From the NCBI GenBank assembly GCA_038744685.1, contig JBCDMB010000030.1, positions 1-34,325 on the forward strand: DNA of 34,325 nt. Reading direction: 5' to 3'. This document shows positions 13,742 through 23,432 of this stretch, in pieces. The DNA comes from Verrucomicrobiota bacterium (GTDB taxonomy: Bacteria > Verrucomicrobiota > Verrucomicrobiia > Opitutales > Puniceicoccaceae). The stretch's first letter is position 1. Each line of letters opens with the position of its first letter. A program made the translations under genes and the position numbers. Below the pieces are notes generated by a model. That model searched no databases and had not been told where the DNA came from. It saw only the letters and a list, made by a program, of their open reading frames with translations.

Positions 13742-16435
13742 TTATCCTGAGACCGAATTCGAAAACTTCTGCTGGAAGTTACCCAGTGCCTCCTCCAGTT
13801 GACCACGATTCGCTGCGCCCCCCATGGCCATGTCAGGCTTTCCACCACCTTTGCCGCCGAGGAGGCCAGCGAGTTCACGGATTTGGTCTCCTGCTGGATA
13901 ACCGGCTTTGACCGCCTCTGGGCTCGCTAGGGCAACAATCGAGATCTTATCTCCGAGCTCTGCCCCGAGGACCACGAGACCTTCGCCGAGTTTGGCAAGG
14001 GTCTGAGCAGCCGTCTGTCTCAATCCGTTTGGATTGGATGCTTCCGCCTTTGCGATGATCGCTTTGAATCCTGATCCCAGTTCCAAAGCCTTGTCCTGAG
14101 CGGCCTCGGCTTCCTCTGCCGACGCCTTTTGGCGCATCCGCTCGAGCTCTTTCTCCAAATCTTGTCGCTGCTTGAGCAGTGCATCGAGACGGTTTTCGAT
14201 GTCCCGCGGCTGGCAACCCAGTCGATTGGCCATGTGATGGAGCTGATTAAAATTGTTTTCTGCCAGGCGATAGGCGGCTTTCCCGCACACCGCAATGATT
14301 CTGCGGGTTCCCGCTGCAATACCGCTTTCCGAGATGATCTTGAAGAGACCAATTTCCCCCGTATTCCGAACATGAGTGCCCCCGCAAAGCTCTTTGGAAA
14401 ATCCTCCGACATCGACAACACGAACCTTGGAACCGTACTTTTCACCGAAGACGGCGATGACGTCGTCCGGCTTATCTTTGAAGTTGGTTTCGTACCAGGT
14501 CACCGGCTGGTTGATCAGAATCGCCTCATTCGCGAGATACTCGATTTCGTCGATTTGTTCTTCGGATACGGCTTCGTAGTGAGTGAAGTCAAAGCGGAGA
14601 TGATCGTCATCGACCAATGAACCAGCCTGTTGAACGTGGTCGCCCAACAATCTGCGTAGTGCCCAGTTCAACACGTGCGTAGCGGAATGGTGACGTTGAA
14701 TGGCCTGTCGCCGCCGAAGGTCGACTTTTGGCTCCACGGTCTCTCCAGCGATCTGATCCAGGTCGTTCGTCGGGTCGGAGACGAGGTGGAGAAACTCTCC
14801 ATTCGGACCTTTCTGAGTTCCATAAATCCGGATCTCCTCTCCTTTAGGGAGGCGTATGAAGCCGGAGTCACCCACCTGTCCCCCCATTTCCGCGTAGAAG
14901 GGAGTCTGATCGAGAATGATGGCTTTGGCACCGTCGGGGATGTCGACAACGCCAGTGACGGATACCTGCTGACCGGCGAGGTCCGAGGGCTCAAAACCCA
15001 GAAAACGGGTTTGGGTGGCACCGGTCGCTTCCTTCACCTCGATGGTTTCCTTTTTCTGAGCTGCCCGCCCTTTCGAACGCTGTTTTTCCATCTCTCGGTG
15101 GAAACCCTCGGTATCGACTTCAATCTTTCGCTCCCGGGCGAGTAGTTGAGTTAGATCGAGTGGAAAGCCGTAGGTATCGTAGAGGGTGAATGCTTCCTTG
15201 CCACTGATTCTTCCATCGTCGCATTGCTTTTCAAAAAGCTGCAGGCCCCGATCCAGTGTTTTCTCGAAAGCCGATTCTTCTGACTGCAGGACCTTGCGGA
15301 TTACGGTTTCCTGCTTCCTCAGTTCCGGGAAGGCGTCTCCCATCTTTTCGATCAGAACGGGGGCTAGACTGGCGAAGAAGCCGTCCGGCATATTCATTTT
15401 CTTCCCAAAGAGAATTGCGCGACGAAGGATTCTGCGGAGGACATAGTTTCGTCCCTCGTTTCCTGGAAGGATACCGTCTGCAATCGAAAAAGAAAGGGTG
15501 CGAATATGATCGGCGATTACCCGAAAGGAGGTATCTTTCAGCTCGGGCCCGGTGATTTCGTCACGATCTTCCGACATGGTGTATCCATAGTGGTGACTAC
15601 AGAGTGACTCGAGGCTGGCGAAAATATCGGTGAATAGATCGCTGTTGTAGTTGCTGGGGGGCTGGGAAAAGTCTGTGAAGCCTTTGGTCGTAGCCAAAAT
15701 TCCTGCGACCCTTTCGAAGCCCATACCGGTATCCACGTGACAGGACGGAAGATCGACGAAGGAACCGTCCGCATTCGCATTGAATTGAATAAAGACTAAG
15801 TTCCAGATCTCGATGCACCAGGGAGAGTCTTGGTTGACGAGGATGCCGCCGGTTCCCCCTTTCGGCGTTAGATCGATGTGGATTTCAGAACACGGACCGC
15901 ATGGACCCGTGTCGCCCATCATCCAAAAGTTGTCTTTCTTGTTGCCCGTCAGAACGTGCTTTTCGGGATCAAGACCCTCCTGCGCGAAGATCAGGGACCA
16001 GATTGAGGCGGCTTCGTCGTCAAAAGCAGCCGGTTCGCCGGGGTCCGGCTTGTAGACGGTCGCGTAGAGTCGCTCTTTCGGAAAACCCCACGTCTTCGTC
16101 AGCAGCTCCCAGGCAAAATCGATGGCTTCCTTCTTGAAGTAGTCACCGAAGGACCAATTTCCCAGCATCTCGAAAAACGTGTGGTGGTAGGTGTCGAACC
16201 CAACGTCTTCGAGATCGTTGTGTTTTCCTCCGGCGCGGATGCACTTCTGAGTGTCGGCTGCACGTTCAAATGGAGCTCTCTCTTCATCGAGAAAATAGGG
16301 CACGAATTGGTTCATTCCCGCATTGGTAAACAGCAGATTGGGTGAGGTGGGCATTAGGGATGCCGACGACACGATTTCATGTCCACGTGCGCGGAAATGA
16401 TCCAAAAAAGACTGCCGAATCTCGGAAGAACGCAT
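13742..16435 (-). CDS. alaS: Alanyl-tRNA synthetase
   Basis: The 897-residue class II synthetase charges tRNA-Ala. The N-terminus SSEIRQSFLDHFRARGH and the FTNAGMNQF and RAGGKHNDLEDVG blocks mark the catalytic domain. HSATHVLNWALRR and SKELCGGTHVRNTGEIG give the editing-domain zinc ligands. The C-terminal GGKGGGKPDMAMGGA is the conserved glycine-rich C-Ala segment. The frame extends upstream to 16504, but the Met at 16435 gives the family's usual start. A repeat-rich gap of about 390 bases lies upstream, with no obvious T-box or promoter. Confidence 0.97.
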   Translation of the reverse strand: MRSSEIRQSFLDHFRARGHEIVSSASLMPTSPNLLFTNAGMNQFVPYFLDEERAPFERAADTQKCIRAGGKHNDLEDVGFDTYHHTFFEMLGNWSFGDYFKKEAIDFAWELLTKTWGFPKERLYATVYKPDPGEPAAFDDEAASIWSLIFAQEGLDPEKHVLTGNKKDNFWMMGDTGPCGPCSEIHIDLTPKGGTGGILVNQDSPWCIEIWNLVFIQFNANADGSFVDLPSCHVDTGMGFERVAGILATTKGFTDFSQPPSNYNSDLFTDIFASLESLCSHHYGYTMSEDRDEITGPELKDTSFRVIADHIRTLSFSIADGILPGNEGRNYVLRRILRRAILFGKKMNMPDGFFASLAPVLIEKMGDAFPELRKQETVIRKVLQSEESAFEKTLDRGLQLFEKQCDDGRISGKEAFTLYDTYGFPLDLTQLLARERKIEVDTEGFHREMEKQRSKGRAAQKKETIEVKEATGATQTRFLGFEPSDLAGQQVSVTGVVDIPDGAKAIILDQTPFYAEMGGQVGDSGFIRLPKGEEIRIYGTQKGPNGEFLHLVSDPTNDLDQIAGETVEPKVDLRRRQAIQRHHSATHVLNWALRRLLGDHVQQAGSLVDDDHLRFDFTHYEAVSEEQIDEIEYLANEAILINQPVTWYETNFKDKPDDVIAVFGEKYGSKVRVVDVGGFSKELCGGTHVRNTGEIGLFKIISESGIAAGTRRIIAVCGKAAYRLAENNFNQLHHMANRLGCQPRDIENRLDALLKQRQDLEKELERMRQKASAEEAEAAQDKALELGSGFKAIIAKAEASNPNGLRQTAAQTLAKLGEGLVVLGAELGDKISIVALASPEAVKAGYPAGDQIRELAGLLGGKGGGKPDMAMGGAANRGQLEEALGNFQQKFSNSVSG

Positions 16436-16829
16436 CAGAGGAAAAAAGAGGATTAAAGGATGTGGTTCAACAACGAAGGAGATGGTTCTATCTTCGAAGG
16501 TCACTCGGGCAAGGTTGTCTCACGAGGATAGAGTAGCATCCCCAACTCGACTGAGCTCGCGGTTCGACAAAGCTCACCGCCCTGAGCCTGTCGAAGGGCT
16601 GAAGTCTGCAGAGGCGGATGAGTTCGGTGTTATTAATAACCCTTCAGCCTTTGCGGGTCATCGGTCTCCGCGACCGATGCTACCTGGATTTACTATTGAA
16701 GGCTCTTGACCTAGAGCAACTGTGTCAGGTCCGGGGTTGACCGGCCTTGGTTCGGCGGCTGAAGCCGCCGCTCCTCTGCTTAAGAGCGGAGCACGACTAC
16801 TGTTTGACTGAACTGCGAAAAACAAACTC
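16436..16829. repeat. Hairpin-rich gap upstream of alaS
   Basis: No gene is seen. The gap holds at least three palindromes. TTCGACA/TGTCGAA (16563-16595) includes the widespread GAGCCTGTCGAAGGG-type repeat. CATCGGTC/GACCGATG (16659-16679) has a 5-base loop. CGGCGGCT/AGCCGCCG (16753-16770) is followed by CTCC and belongs to the family also seen at 24710-24727. They look like dispersed repeats and not operators. Confidence 0.7.
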
Positions 16830-17372
16830 TTAGTTTGTAAACGCTTGGATCGCCTCGTCGGTAGCGGATTCGATGGCCTGTTTTCGCTCCTCACCGGTAG
16901 ATCCTTTGATCACTTCCCGCGTAGCAAAGTCTCGGTAGATCAATCGCTGAGTGGAGGCATCGATGACGTCGACAATGACCGTCCCCGCCTCAAATCGACG
17001 GTTTGGTTTGTGGTCCTGCACATATTCGTGAGCCGCCTCGATAATTTCTATTCCTGAATTTTGGTAGTAGTCACTGATTGCCGTAGTAACCGTGTTGTTT
17101 TGGACCACAACCAGGTAGGTGATTACTAGATCAGCATCTGCTCCGGCTTCTTTCAGACCGGCATCCTCCAAATCCTTTTTCAGTCTCTTCTGTATAATGG
17201 CCATCGCCTCGACAGACTGGTCCGCAAAGGTGGGGAGTTCCTCGACGTTTGGGTTGTAGAAGCGGAAGGTTTCGTAGCCGTCCGCCGACTGTTTGGGCAT
17301 AGCAATCCTGGTTGCGCAACCAGTCAAAATGATGGCAGATACCAGACAAAGGAAAAATGGGGTTATCTTCAT
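16830..17372 (-). CDS. DUF4136-type lipoprotein
   Basis: The 180-residue protein begins with a lipoprotein signal (MKITPFFLCLVSAIILTGC, lipobox LTGC). The body fits the DUF4136 pattern: a TFRFYNP strand, an AIIQKRLKKDLEDAGL helix, ADLVITYLVVVQ, GTVIVDVIDASTQRLIYRDFA and a final helix TDEAIQAFTN. Proteins of this family are envelope lipoproteins of unknown function. The frame is open further upstream, but the lipobox fixes the start at 17372. It stands alone between a terminator and the repeat gap. Confidence 0.82.
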   Translation of the reverse strand: MKITPFFLCLVSAIILTGCATRIAMPKQSADGYETFRFYNPNVEELPTFADQSVEAMAIIQKRLKKDLEDAGLKEAGADADLVITYLVVVQNNTVTTAISDYYQNSGIEIIEAAHEYVQDHKPNRRFEAGTVIVDVIDASTQRLIYRDFATREVIKGSTGEERKQAIESATDEAIQAFTN

Positions 17373-17593
17373 AGTCGTGTGGTAGTGGCGGTATTGCTGT
17401 GAGGCGAGTTCGAATTTTTGGGTGCAGTGCAACGGTGACAGTCGTTTCGAGGAATGGAGTCCAGTGGCTTGTGCCGTAGAAGGAGGCTCTTGACCTTCGT
17501 AGCTCTTAGGGCGAACTAGGTTTATGCCCGATACGCATTGGTGGACATGGGCTGGATGGTCGAGGGGTGAATCCTCTCCTACCTTTTTGGTGA

Positions 17594-17632
17594 CAAAAAA
17601 ACCGCCGCCCTCACTACGGAAGACGACGGTTC
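17594..17632 (-). terminator. Intrinsic terminator after the LA_2272-like gene
   Basis: Read on the minus strand, AACCGTCG and CGGCGGTT form an 8-base stem with one G-U pair, followed by a run of seven T. It lies 22 bases beyond the stop of the gene at 17654, the position expected for Rho-independent termination of that unit. Confidence 0.8.
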
Positions 17633-17653
17633 GGGTTGGGGGGAAATCTGTCT

Positions 17654-18244
17654 TTAAAAAGAAGCGTTTACGATAGGGAAGAAGTAAAGTGGATCTGCTT
17701 CTACGTTGATGTTCGCCAGGCCAATTTGTACCCCGTAGAGCTTCTCGGAGTAGTTTACCAAGCCGAACTGAAGACCCTCCATTTCTCCAGCTTTGTTGAA
17801 AAAGCCAGTTTGCAGACCGACGACCTTTGAGTTGGCAACGGTGACAAGTCCAGCCTGCCATCCATAGAGGTCTCCGTCTTGCAGGTTGACCAGTCCACTT
17901 TTCAATCCTTGGAATTGTCCTTCAGTGTGGGTAAAAAGGCCGTTCTGCCATCCGTTCATGTCACCCTCGACGACACTACCGATGAAGTTGAACTGAACCC
18001 CGTTTACGTCGCCAGTGTTGTAGCCGAGTCCGAAGAGTCCTAGGTCGAGACCAGTAAGGTTATCGTTCTTCACGTAGAAGATGTTCAAACGTATGCCTCG
18101 GACGCTGTCTGTCGTCGAACCCAATTGGGCAGGAGACCAAATAGAGAGTTCAACCGGAACCTCCTTACCTTGTCCGTTCACCGAAAATCCGAACGACAGG
18201 AGGAGACTGGATAGTAGTAGTAGGGTCATTTTCATCATTCCCAT
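17654..18244 (-). CDS. LA_2272-like surface repeat protein
   Basis: The 196-residue protein has a signal peptide and then at least six imperfect units of about 20 residues with a G-x-Q-x-G-L/F-V/F-N core (GVQFNFI, GWQNGLFT, GLKSGLVN, GWQAGLVT, GLQTGFFN, GLQFGLVN, GVQIGLAN). This periodic glycine/aromatic pattern is typical of LA_2272-type surface repeats and suggests a beta-structured outer-membrane or surface protein ending in an aromatic residue (ASF). It follows the FAD oxidoreductase gene by 24 bases, so they probably share a transcript that ends at the terminator at 17594-17632. Several Met codons within the first six residues make the exact start uncertain. Confidence 0.75.
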   Translation of the reverse strand: MGMMKMTLLLLSSLLLSFGFSVNGQGKEVPVELSIWSPAQLGSTTDSVRGIRLNIFYVKNDNLTGLDLGLFGLGYNTGDVNGVQFNFIGSVVEGDMNGWQNGLFTHTEGQFQGLKSGLVNLQDGDLYGWQAGLVTVANSKVVGLQTGFFNKAGEMEGLQFGLVNYSEKLYGVQIGLANINVEADPLYFFPIVNASF

Positions 18245-18268
18245 ATTGAAGGGTGGCGAAGTTGTTGT

Positions 18269-19372
18269 CTACGGGAAAGTAAATCCTCGTTTTAGCATCC
18301 GTTCCGGCAAATACTTTCTCTCCAAGGATCCACTGCCAACAAGATGGTCAGCGAGAATGCGGGTCAGCAGGGGTGCATAAACCGTTCCTTTTGAGCCCAA
18401 GCCGTTGCAAATAAAAACGTTTTCATGCCGAGGGTGTGGACCCAGGTACGGTTGCCGGTCGCGACTACAGGGGCGGACCCCGGAGCGGTGATCCACGACC
18501 TCAGGATCATCGTTTAAACCGAAGATCAGGCGAAAGGCCTCGAGAAGCTCCTGCTTTCCGGAGTCAGTCGGGATAGGAGGGGGAATCGAGAAGGGGCCAT
18601 CAATGCCCTCCTTTCTGTTTTTTGGGCTTTCCCAGGTTGAACCGATGCGGAACCGATGGGATCCCAGTGAAACCACCCATTTTCGATGGTGAATAATTTC
18701 ATCGAAGGAGGGCACCGTCGGACACTCTACCGTGAGTGTTTCTCCGTAGGCGGGACGAAAGGGAAGCCAACGAAAGAGAGGATTCGATAAGACGGAGTAG
18801 CCTTCACAGCAGATAAGAGTTTTGGCTCGCACATGATTGAGCTCGACGCCGTCCTTTTGAAGAGAGAGCGAATCCCAATTGGCATCTAGATTGAAGATTC
18901 GGGGGCCGAGAGAAGAACGGATTCTCTGGACGACTGTTGACGGTTCAACAAGACCGACTCCTTGGATGAAGAAGCTGCCGAAAAGGTCTTCTCGGGCGGG
19001 TCCATCATGGCCGGGAAGGAGTCTTTCGCTTAGATGATTTCGATAAGCACCTTTTTGTTGTCGGTTCGCGAACCATTTGATCTCTTCCTCACTCTGGAAG
19101 TAACGCCTGATTGAACAGTCTCGATAGAGCACTTCCCTTTGCCCAACGTCTTTGTAGATTTCACGGGCACAGTGAAGGAAATCGTCGAATTCCTCCATCA
19201 AGGTAAGTCTGCTCCCGGTGATTGGATTTAGAACCCCTGCTGCTACATGTGAGGCCGGGGACGCGGATTTTCCTCCGAGAACAAGGACGCTATGGGACCG
19301 AAGTCGCCAAGCTAGTAGAAGTCCGGCAAGGCCTCCCCCGACAATCAGGAAGTCCGTATCTCTCTCCGTCAT
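18269..19372 (-). CDS. FAD-dependent DAO-family oxidoreductase
   Basis: The 367-residue protein starts with a dinucleotide-binding fold, FLIVGGGLAGLLLAWRL, with GxGxxG-like spacing. It ends with the DAO-type second FAD segment GVRPCSRDRQPYLGPHP and NVFICNGLGSKGTVYAPLL. This matches glycine-oxidase/ThiO-like and MnmC-C-like oxidoreductases that oxidise amines or amino acids. It has no signal peptide and so is cytoplasmic. No thiamine or tRNA-modification partner adjoins it, so the substrate is open. It probably leads a two-gene unit with the surface-repeat gene. Confidence 0.82.
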   Translation of the reverse strand: MTERDTDFLIVGGGLAGLLLAWRLRSHSVLVLGGKSASPASHVAAGVLNPITGSRLTLMEEFDDFLHCAREIYKDVGQREVLYRDCSIRRYFQSEEEIKWFANRQQKGAYRNHLSERLLPGHDGPAREDLFGSFFIQGVGLVEPSTVVQRIRSSLGPRIFNLDANWDSLSLQKDGVELNHVRAKTLICCEGYSVLSNPLFRWLPFRPAYGETLTVECPTVPSFDEIIHHRKWVVSLGSHRFRIGSTWESPKNRKEGIDGPFSIPPPIPTDSGKQELLEAFRLIFGLNDDPEVVDHRSGVRPCSRDRQPYLGPHPRHENVFICNGLGSKGTVYAPLLTRILADHLVGSGSLERKYLPERMLKRGFTFP

Positions 19373-19477
19373 CCAATCAGGCCAATCGGAAGACTGCGAT
19401 CTAACCGAACGGTTGTCATCGTTCTGTTACCTTTTCTGGTATTGAAAAACAACTACGACGGGGATTCGAAAAGTTTA

Positions 19478-21013
19478 TCATTTTCTCTTGAGACGTGGCG
19501 AAATCGTCTCTTCGAGCGGGCCAAACCTTAGTAGTAGCAGGACGAGTCCAAAAACTACTGCCCCTGCGGGAATGATCCAAAGGAGGCGAATGAAGAGGAT
19601 TCCCTTGTCAGCATCTGGAGGAACTGCAGGCACCAGAAGGAGAAAGGTGGCGAGAATGATCCCTCCAACAATTACTTTCCAAAGCTCGGTTGGAATCCAC
19701 GTTTTTCCATCTCCGATCTCTGTCCGTAGCCTGCGATGGAGGAGGATGACTTGAACCGCTGCCGCCAGGCTGTTGGCTGCTGCGAGACCATGAATGCCGA
19801 ATGGAACCATCAGAGTGAGACTCAAAAGAAAATTCGCCAGCAACACCCAGCCAGCGACATGGACCAGCGTCTTCATGTTCTGGCGTGCTTGGTGCGCTCG
19901 CGATAGAAGGGTCGCCTGGGCATAAAAGGGTAGGCCTGCGGCAAATAGCGCCAAGACCGGAGCGGCGAGAGAGGCATCTGCTGTATCGAACAAGCCCCAC
20001 CCAAAAACGGCTTGGACGATGGTGTCGCCCAAGACGGCGAGACCGACAAAGGATGGAACCGTGACAGCAGCGACCAGCGCAGAACCGTTGCGGTAGGAAT
20101 CCCGGAGACTGGCGACTTCTCCTTTCGCGGCGAACCGGGAGAATTCTGGAAACAGTACCGTGGCCGCGGCAATGGCGAATAGACCGAGCGGCAGCTCGAC
20201 GAGACGGGCCGCAAGGTAGAGCAGAGCGACCCCATCTGCCTCGACAAGGAATGCAAGGGATCTGGATACGAGAATATTGACTTGAAGTATTGCAGCTCCG
20301 GCCAATGCGGGAACAAACAAACCCTGCAGTTGCGTCAAAGTGTTGTCACTGCCGAGGTCGAAAGAAGGACGCCATCCTTGTCGGTACAGGTCAATGACGG
20401 GTAGACCCAGCTGGAGGATTCCACCAATGAGCACCCCTCCCGACAGCCAAATCGCTTTCTCAAAAGGAGTCTCACCAAACCACACACCAGGACCACCAAT
20501 CGCTGCGATCATGGAAAGGTTGAGGAGAATCGGAGTAATTGCCGGAGTGAAGAACCTCCCGAGGACATGGAGGGAGCCAGCGACCAGAGCAGCAAGGCAA
20601 ATTGGGATCACATAGGGGAACAAAAGTAGGCTGAGGCGAGCGGCTTCACCATATCGATTGCTGTTGCTGGCTCCTGTCCAGATCGGGATGGATACAATTA
20701 CCGAGAAAAGGATGACGAGTCCCAACAAAAGAAGAAAGAGTCGACTAAGAGTTCGATTGAGGAGTCGGAAGCCTGCTTCTTTTCCTCCTTTTTCCTGTGC
20801 ATCTGCCAGTACCGGAATGAGAGCTGCACTCAGAGCGCCTTCGCCGAAAAGTCTTCGGAAAAGATTTGGGATGGTGAATGCCAGAAGAAATGCAGAGTTG
20901 GTCTGGCTGAGGCCTAGCTGTGCGTAGAGGAGGATATCGCGAAAAAGGCCGAGAACCCGGGAGCCCAGAGTCGAACTGGAAACAGTGAAGAGGGATCTCA
21001 GATTTTTTCGCAT
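19478..21013 (-). CDS. murJ: Lipid II flippase MurJ
   Basis: The 511-residue polytopic membrane protein flips lipid II across the inner membrane for peptidoglycan synthesis. The family signature near the start, TLGSRVLGLFRDILLYAQLG, is followed by FTIPNLFRRLFGEGALSAALIPVL and about 13-14 hydrophobic helices. The start at 21013 (MRKNLRSLFTV) gives the usual N-terminus; a Met eight codons earlier (21037) is an alternative. It diverges from pta across a short gap that must carry both promoters. Confidence 0.95.
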   Translation of the reverse strand: MRKNLRSLFTVSSSTLGSRVLGLFRDILLYAQLGLSQTNSAFLLAFTIPNLFRRLFGEGALSAALIPVLADAQEKGGKEAGFRLLNRTLSRLFLLLLGLVILFSVIVSIPIWTGASNSNRYGEAARLSLLLFPYVIPICLAALVAGSLHVLGRFFTPAITPILLNLSMIAAIGGPGVWFGETPFEKAIWLSGGVLIGGILQLGLPVIDLYRQGWRPSFDLGSDNTLTQLQGLFVPALAGAAILQVNILVSRSLAFLVEADGVALLYLAARLVELPLGLFAIAAATVLFPEFSRFAAKGEVASLRDSYRNGSALVAAVTVPSFVGLAVLGDTIVQAVFGWGLFDTADASLAAPVLALFAAGLPFYAQATLLSRAHQARQNMKTLVHVAGWVLLANFLLSLTLMVPFGIHGLAAANSLAAAVQVILLHRRLRTEIGDGKTWIPTELWKVIVGGIILATFLLLVPAVPPDADKGILFIRLLWIIPAGAVVFGLVLLLLRFGPLEETISPRLKRK

Positions 21014-21099
21014 GACTTCGCAGGAGGATTTCGGCATCTTCCGTGCTGAAACACAACACAAGGCTCCAAGCTCAACAAAACCCTCTCTACTATTTTGCC

Positions 21100-22143
21100 A
21101 TGCCACTCATCAACAAGTTGACTGAGAAACTCTCTCGTCACCCGAAGCGAATTGTTTTTCCCGAGGGGAGTGATCCTCGTATCATCCAGGCTGCCCGGCT
21201 TTTTGCTTCCCGTAATCTGGGCGTTCCCATTCTCTTGGGAGATCGCGCCTTGATCAAAAGCAATGCGAGAAGGCTTGGGATCTCCCTCGATCATGTTCGC
21301 CTCATTCAACCGGAGCGCAGCGAAGAATTTGAAGGCTTTGTCGAGCGGTTCAAAGGGCTGCGAAGGTTCCGCGGTCTTTCCCAACTCGAGTGTGAGGAGT
21401 ATGTTGCTGATACGAACTATTTCGCCACTTTAATGCTGGCGACCATGCAGGCCGATGCGATTTTGTCGGGAGCAACGGTGTCTGCCTCGAGCGCGATTCG
21501 TCCGCTCTTGAAAATCATCCCAAAACAGGAAGGTGTCGAAACGGTATCCTCACTCCAGATTCTTGATTTTGACGAGGACTCGCACCGCCCTGAACTCTTT
21601 CTCTCGGATTGTGCGGTTGTCCCCGATCCAACGGCTGAGCAGTTGAGTGACATTGCAGTTACAGCAGCCTTAATCCGGTCTCACCTCACCGATGAAGACT
21701 CGCGAGTGGCAATGTTGAGCTACTCGACGAAAAACGAGAGCTCTCGGAACCCTTCAGTCCTGAAAGTCCGGGCGGCGACTGAGCTTGTCCAGAAACGGGT
21801 CCTTGAGAACGATTGGCCGTTCCATGTTGACGGAGATCTCCAAGTGGATGCAGCGTTGGATCCGGCAACGGCTGAACTGAAGAAGGTTACCGGAAGCGTT
21901 GCCGGAAAGGCCAATGTATTGATCTTTCCCGATCTGAATAGTGGCAATATCAGCTCCAAAATGATCCAGATTCTCGGTGGTGCTCATTGCTATGGTCATT
22001 TGCTGAGTGGACTCAGCCGACCTGCGGCGGAAACGAGTCGTGGTGCAAGTGCTCTGGACATTTTTGGAACGGCAGTGCTCGTTTGCTCGCAGGCCATAGA
22101 CCATGATTTTCTCTACCCGATTAAGAGTGAACCGGTGATCTAA
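21100..22143 (+). CDS. pta: Phosphate acetyltransferase, catalytic-domain-only form
   Basis: The 347-residue enzyme interconverts acetyl-CoA and acetyl phosphate. Blocks RIVFPEGSDPRII, ADTNYFATLMLATMQADAILSGA, LKVRAATELV, DGDLQVDAALDP, GKANVLIFPDLNSGNISSKMIQILGGAHCYG and a GLSRPAAETSRGAS end are those of the PTA_PTB catalytic domain. The frame is open from 21043, but the Met at 21100 matches family starts. Its TAA overlaps the ATG of the next gene by one base (TAATG), indicating translational coupling. No acetate kinase gene is present in the window. Confidence 0.93.
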   Translation: MPLINKLTEKLSRHPKRIVFPEGSDPRIIQAARLFASRNLGVPILLGDRALIKSNARRLGISLDHVRLIQPERSEEFEGFVERFKGLRRFRGLSQLECEEYVADTNYFATLMLATMQADAILSGATVSASSAIRPLLKIIPKQEGVETVSSLQILDFDEDSHRPELFLSDCAVVPDPTAEQLSDIAVTAALIRSHLTDEDSRVAMLSYSTKNESSRNPSVLKVRAATELVQKRVLENDWPFHVDGDLQVDAALDPATAELKKVTGSVAGKANVLIFPDLNSGNISSKMIQILGGAHCYGHLLSGLSRPAAETSRGASALDIFGTAVLVCSQAIDHDFLYPIKSEPVI

Positions 22144-23387
22144 TGCCTGGTGCTTCACAGAAGGCAGAGGGGTCGGGAGAGGACACTCCTTACTCCTCCC
22201 GATACTCGACCTCGATCTTTGCCTCCGAATCAGAGGAACTCATCGATTCTCCGCTCAACTCGACTACAAAAAGGATTTTTGTCGCGGCAACCCGCCAAAA
22301 TCAGGGAAAGACAACCACGTCGCTCGGTCTTTTGGGGGCGATGAAAAAATTCTCGCCGGACATTGGTTACATCAAGCCTATTGGGCAGCGTTTTGTTCAG
22401 ATTGAAGGCCAAAAGATTGATGAGGACTCCGTCCTTTTCGATTCCGTGTACCACTTGGACGTTCCGATCGGTGCAATGAGTCCAGTGGCAATCGATGGAC
22501 GGATGACCCGCTGGTATTTGGAGAATCCTAGCCGCAAGCTGGAGCACTTGATCGATCTCATTTGCCGTGCCTTTGACCGGGCGGCTTTCGAGAAGGACTA
22601 CATCATTATTGAAGGAAGCGGTCATGCGGGTGTCGGTTCGGTGTTTGATCTCTCAAACGCAGCCATTGCAAAGATCCTTGGGGCGAAAGCGATTATTGTT
22701 TCGGAAGGAGGAATAGGGTCCCCTGTTGACGAGATTGCGATGAACAAAGCGCTGTTTGATCAGTTTGGAGTCGAAGTGATCGGAGCTATTTTGAACAAGG
22801 TTCTTCCAGACAAGTTGGACGTGATACGTGAATATGCTGGGCGAGGTTTGGAACGGCTGGGAATTCCCTTGCTCGGAACACTCCCTTTGCGCAAACGGCT
22901 CCAGGCTCCAACATTCTCGCAAGTCGTCAAGGAGATCAACGGAAGGTGGTTGAATGGGGCTGAGCATGGTAAGAAGGAGCGAATTCTCCGGGTCATCATT
23001 GGAGCAATGACTGCCAAGGGTGTCGTCGACTACATTCAGCCAGGAGTTCTGATCATTACTCCCGGTGACCGCGAAGACGTTCTCTTTTCAGCAATTGCCA
23101 GCGCCAATATTTCCCAGAAGCAAGTGGTGTCCGGTATCATCCTTACGAGGAATATTCTACCCCATCCTAAACTAATGGATTTGATCGGCCAGACGCCTAT
23201 ACCCGTCGTGATTTGTGGTGAAGACAGTTACACGGTCGCCTCGAAAATCAACAACATGACCGTCAAGACGCTACCGACCGACGAAGACAAGATTCCAATT
23301 ATCCAGGAGATCGTCTCCGAGAATACGGATATGGAGAAGATCCGAAATGCTTTTGCGGAAGGCAGACAGGGGAGGAGTAAAAAGTAA
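22143..23387 (+). CDS. P-loop (BioD/CobQ-like) plus DRTGG-domain protein, regulatory partner of Pta
   Basis: The 414-residue protein resembles the N-terminal half of long phosphotransacetylases. After a disordered start of about 40 residues comes a P-loop, ATRQNQGKTTTSLG, then DYIIIEGSGHAGVGSVFDLSNA, as in dethiobiotin synthetase/CobQ-like ATPases. From about residue 285, VIIGAMTAKGVVDYIQPGVLI and the ITPGDREDVL segment mark a DRTGG domain. In enterobacterial Pta such domains precede the catalytic domain in one chain and sense metabolites. Here they form a separate gene coupled by a one-base overlap to the short pta. A role in Pta control is inferred. Confidence 0.85.
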   Translation: MPGASQKAEGSGEDTPYSSRYSTSIFASESEELIDSPLNSTTKRIFVAATRQNQGKTTTSLGLLGAMKKFSPDIGYIKPIGQRFVQIEGQKIDEDSVLFDSVYHLDVPIGAMSPVAIDGRMTRWYLENPSRKLEHLIDLICRAFDRAAFEKDYIIIEGSGHAGVGSVFDLSNAAIAKILGAKAIIVSEGGIGSPVDEIAMNKALFDQFGVEVIGAILNKVLPDKLDVIREYAGRGLERLGIPLLGTLPLRKRLQAPTFSQVVKEINGRWLNGAEHGKKERILRVIIGAMTAKGVVDYIQPGVLIITPGDREDVLFSAIASANISQKQVVSGIILTRNILPHPKLMDLIGQTPIPVVICGEDSYTVASKINNMTVKTLPTDEDKIPIIQEIVSENTDMEKIRNAFAEGRQGRSKK

Positions 23388-23432
23388 TTTGCCGTTCATT
23401 ATGATCCCCTATTTTTCACGGAAGGAGTCGCA

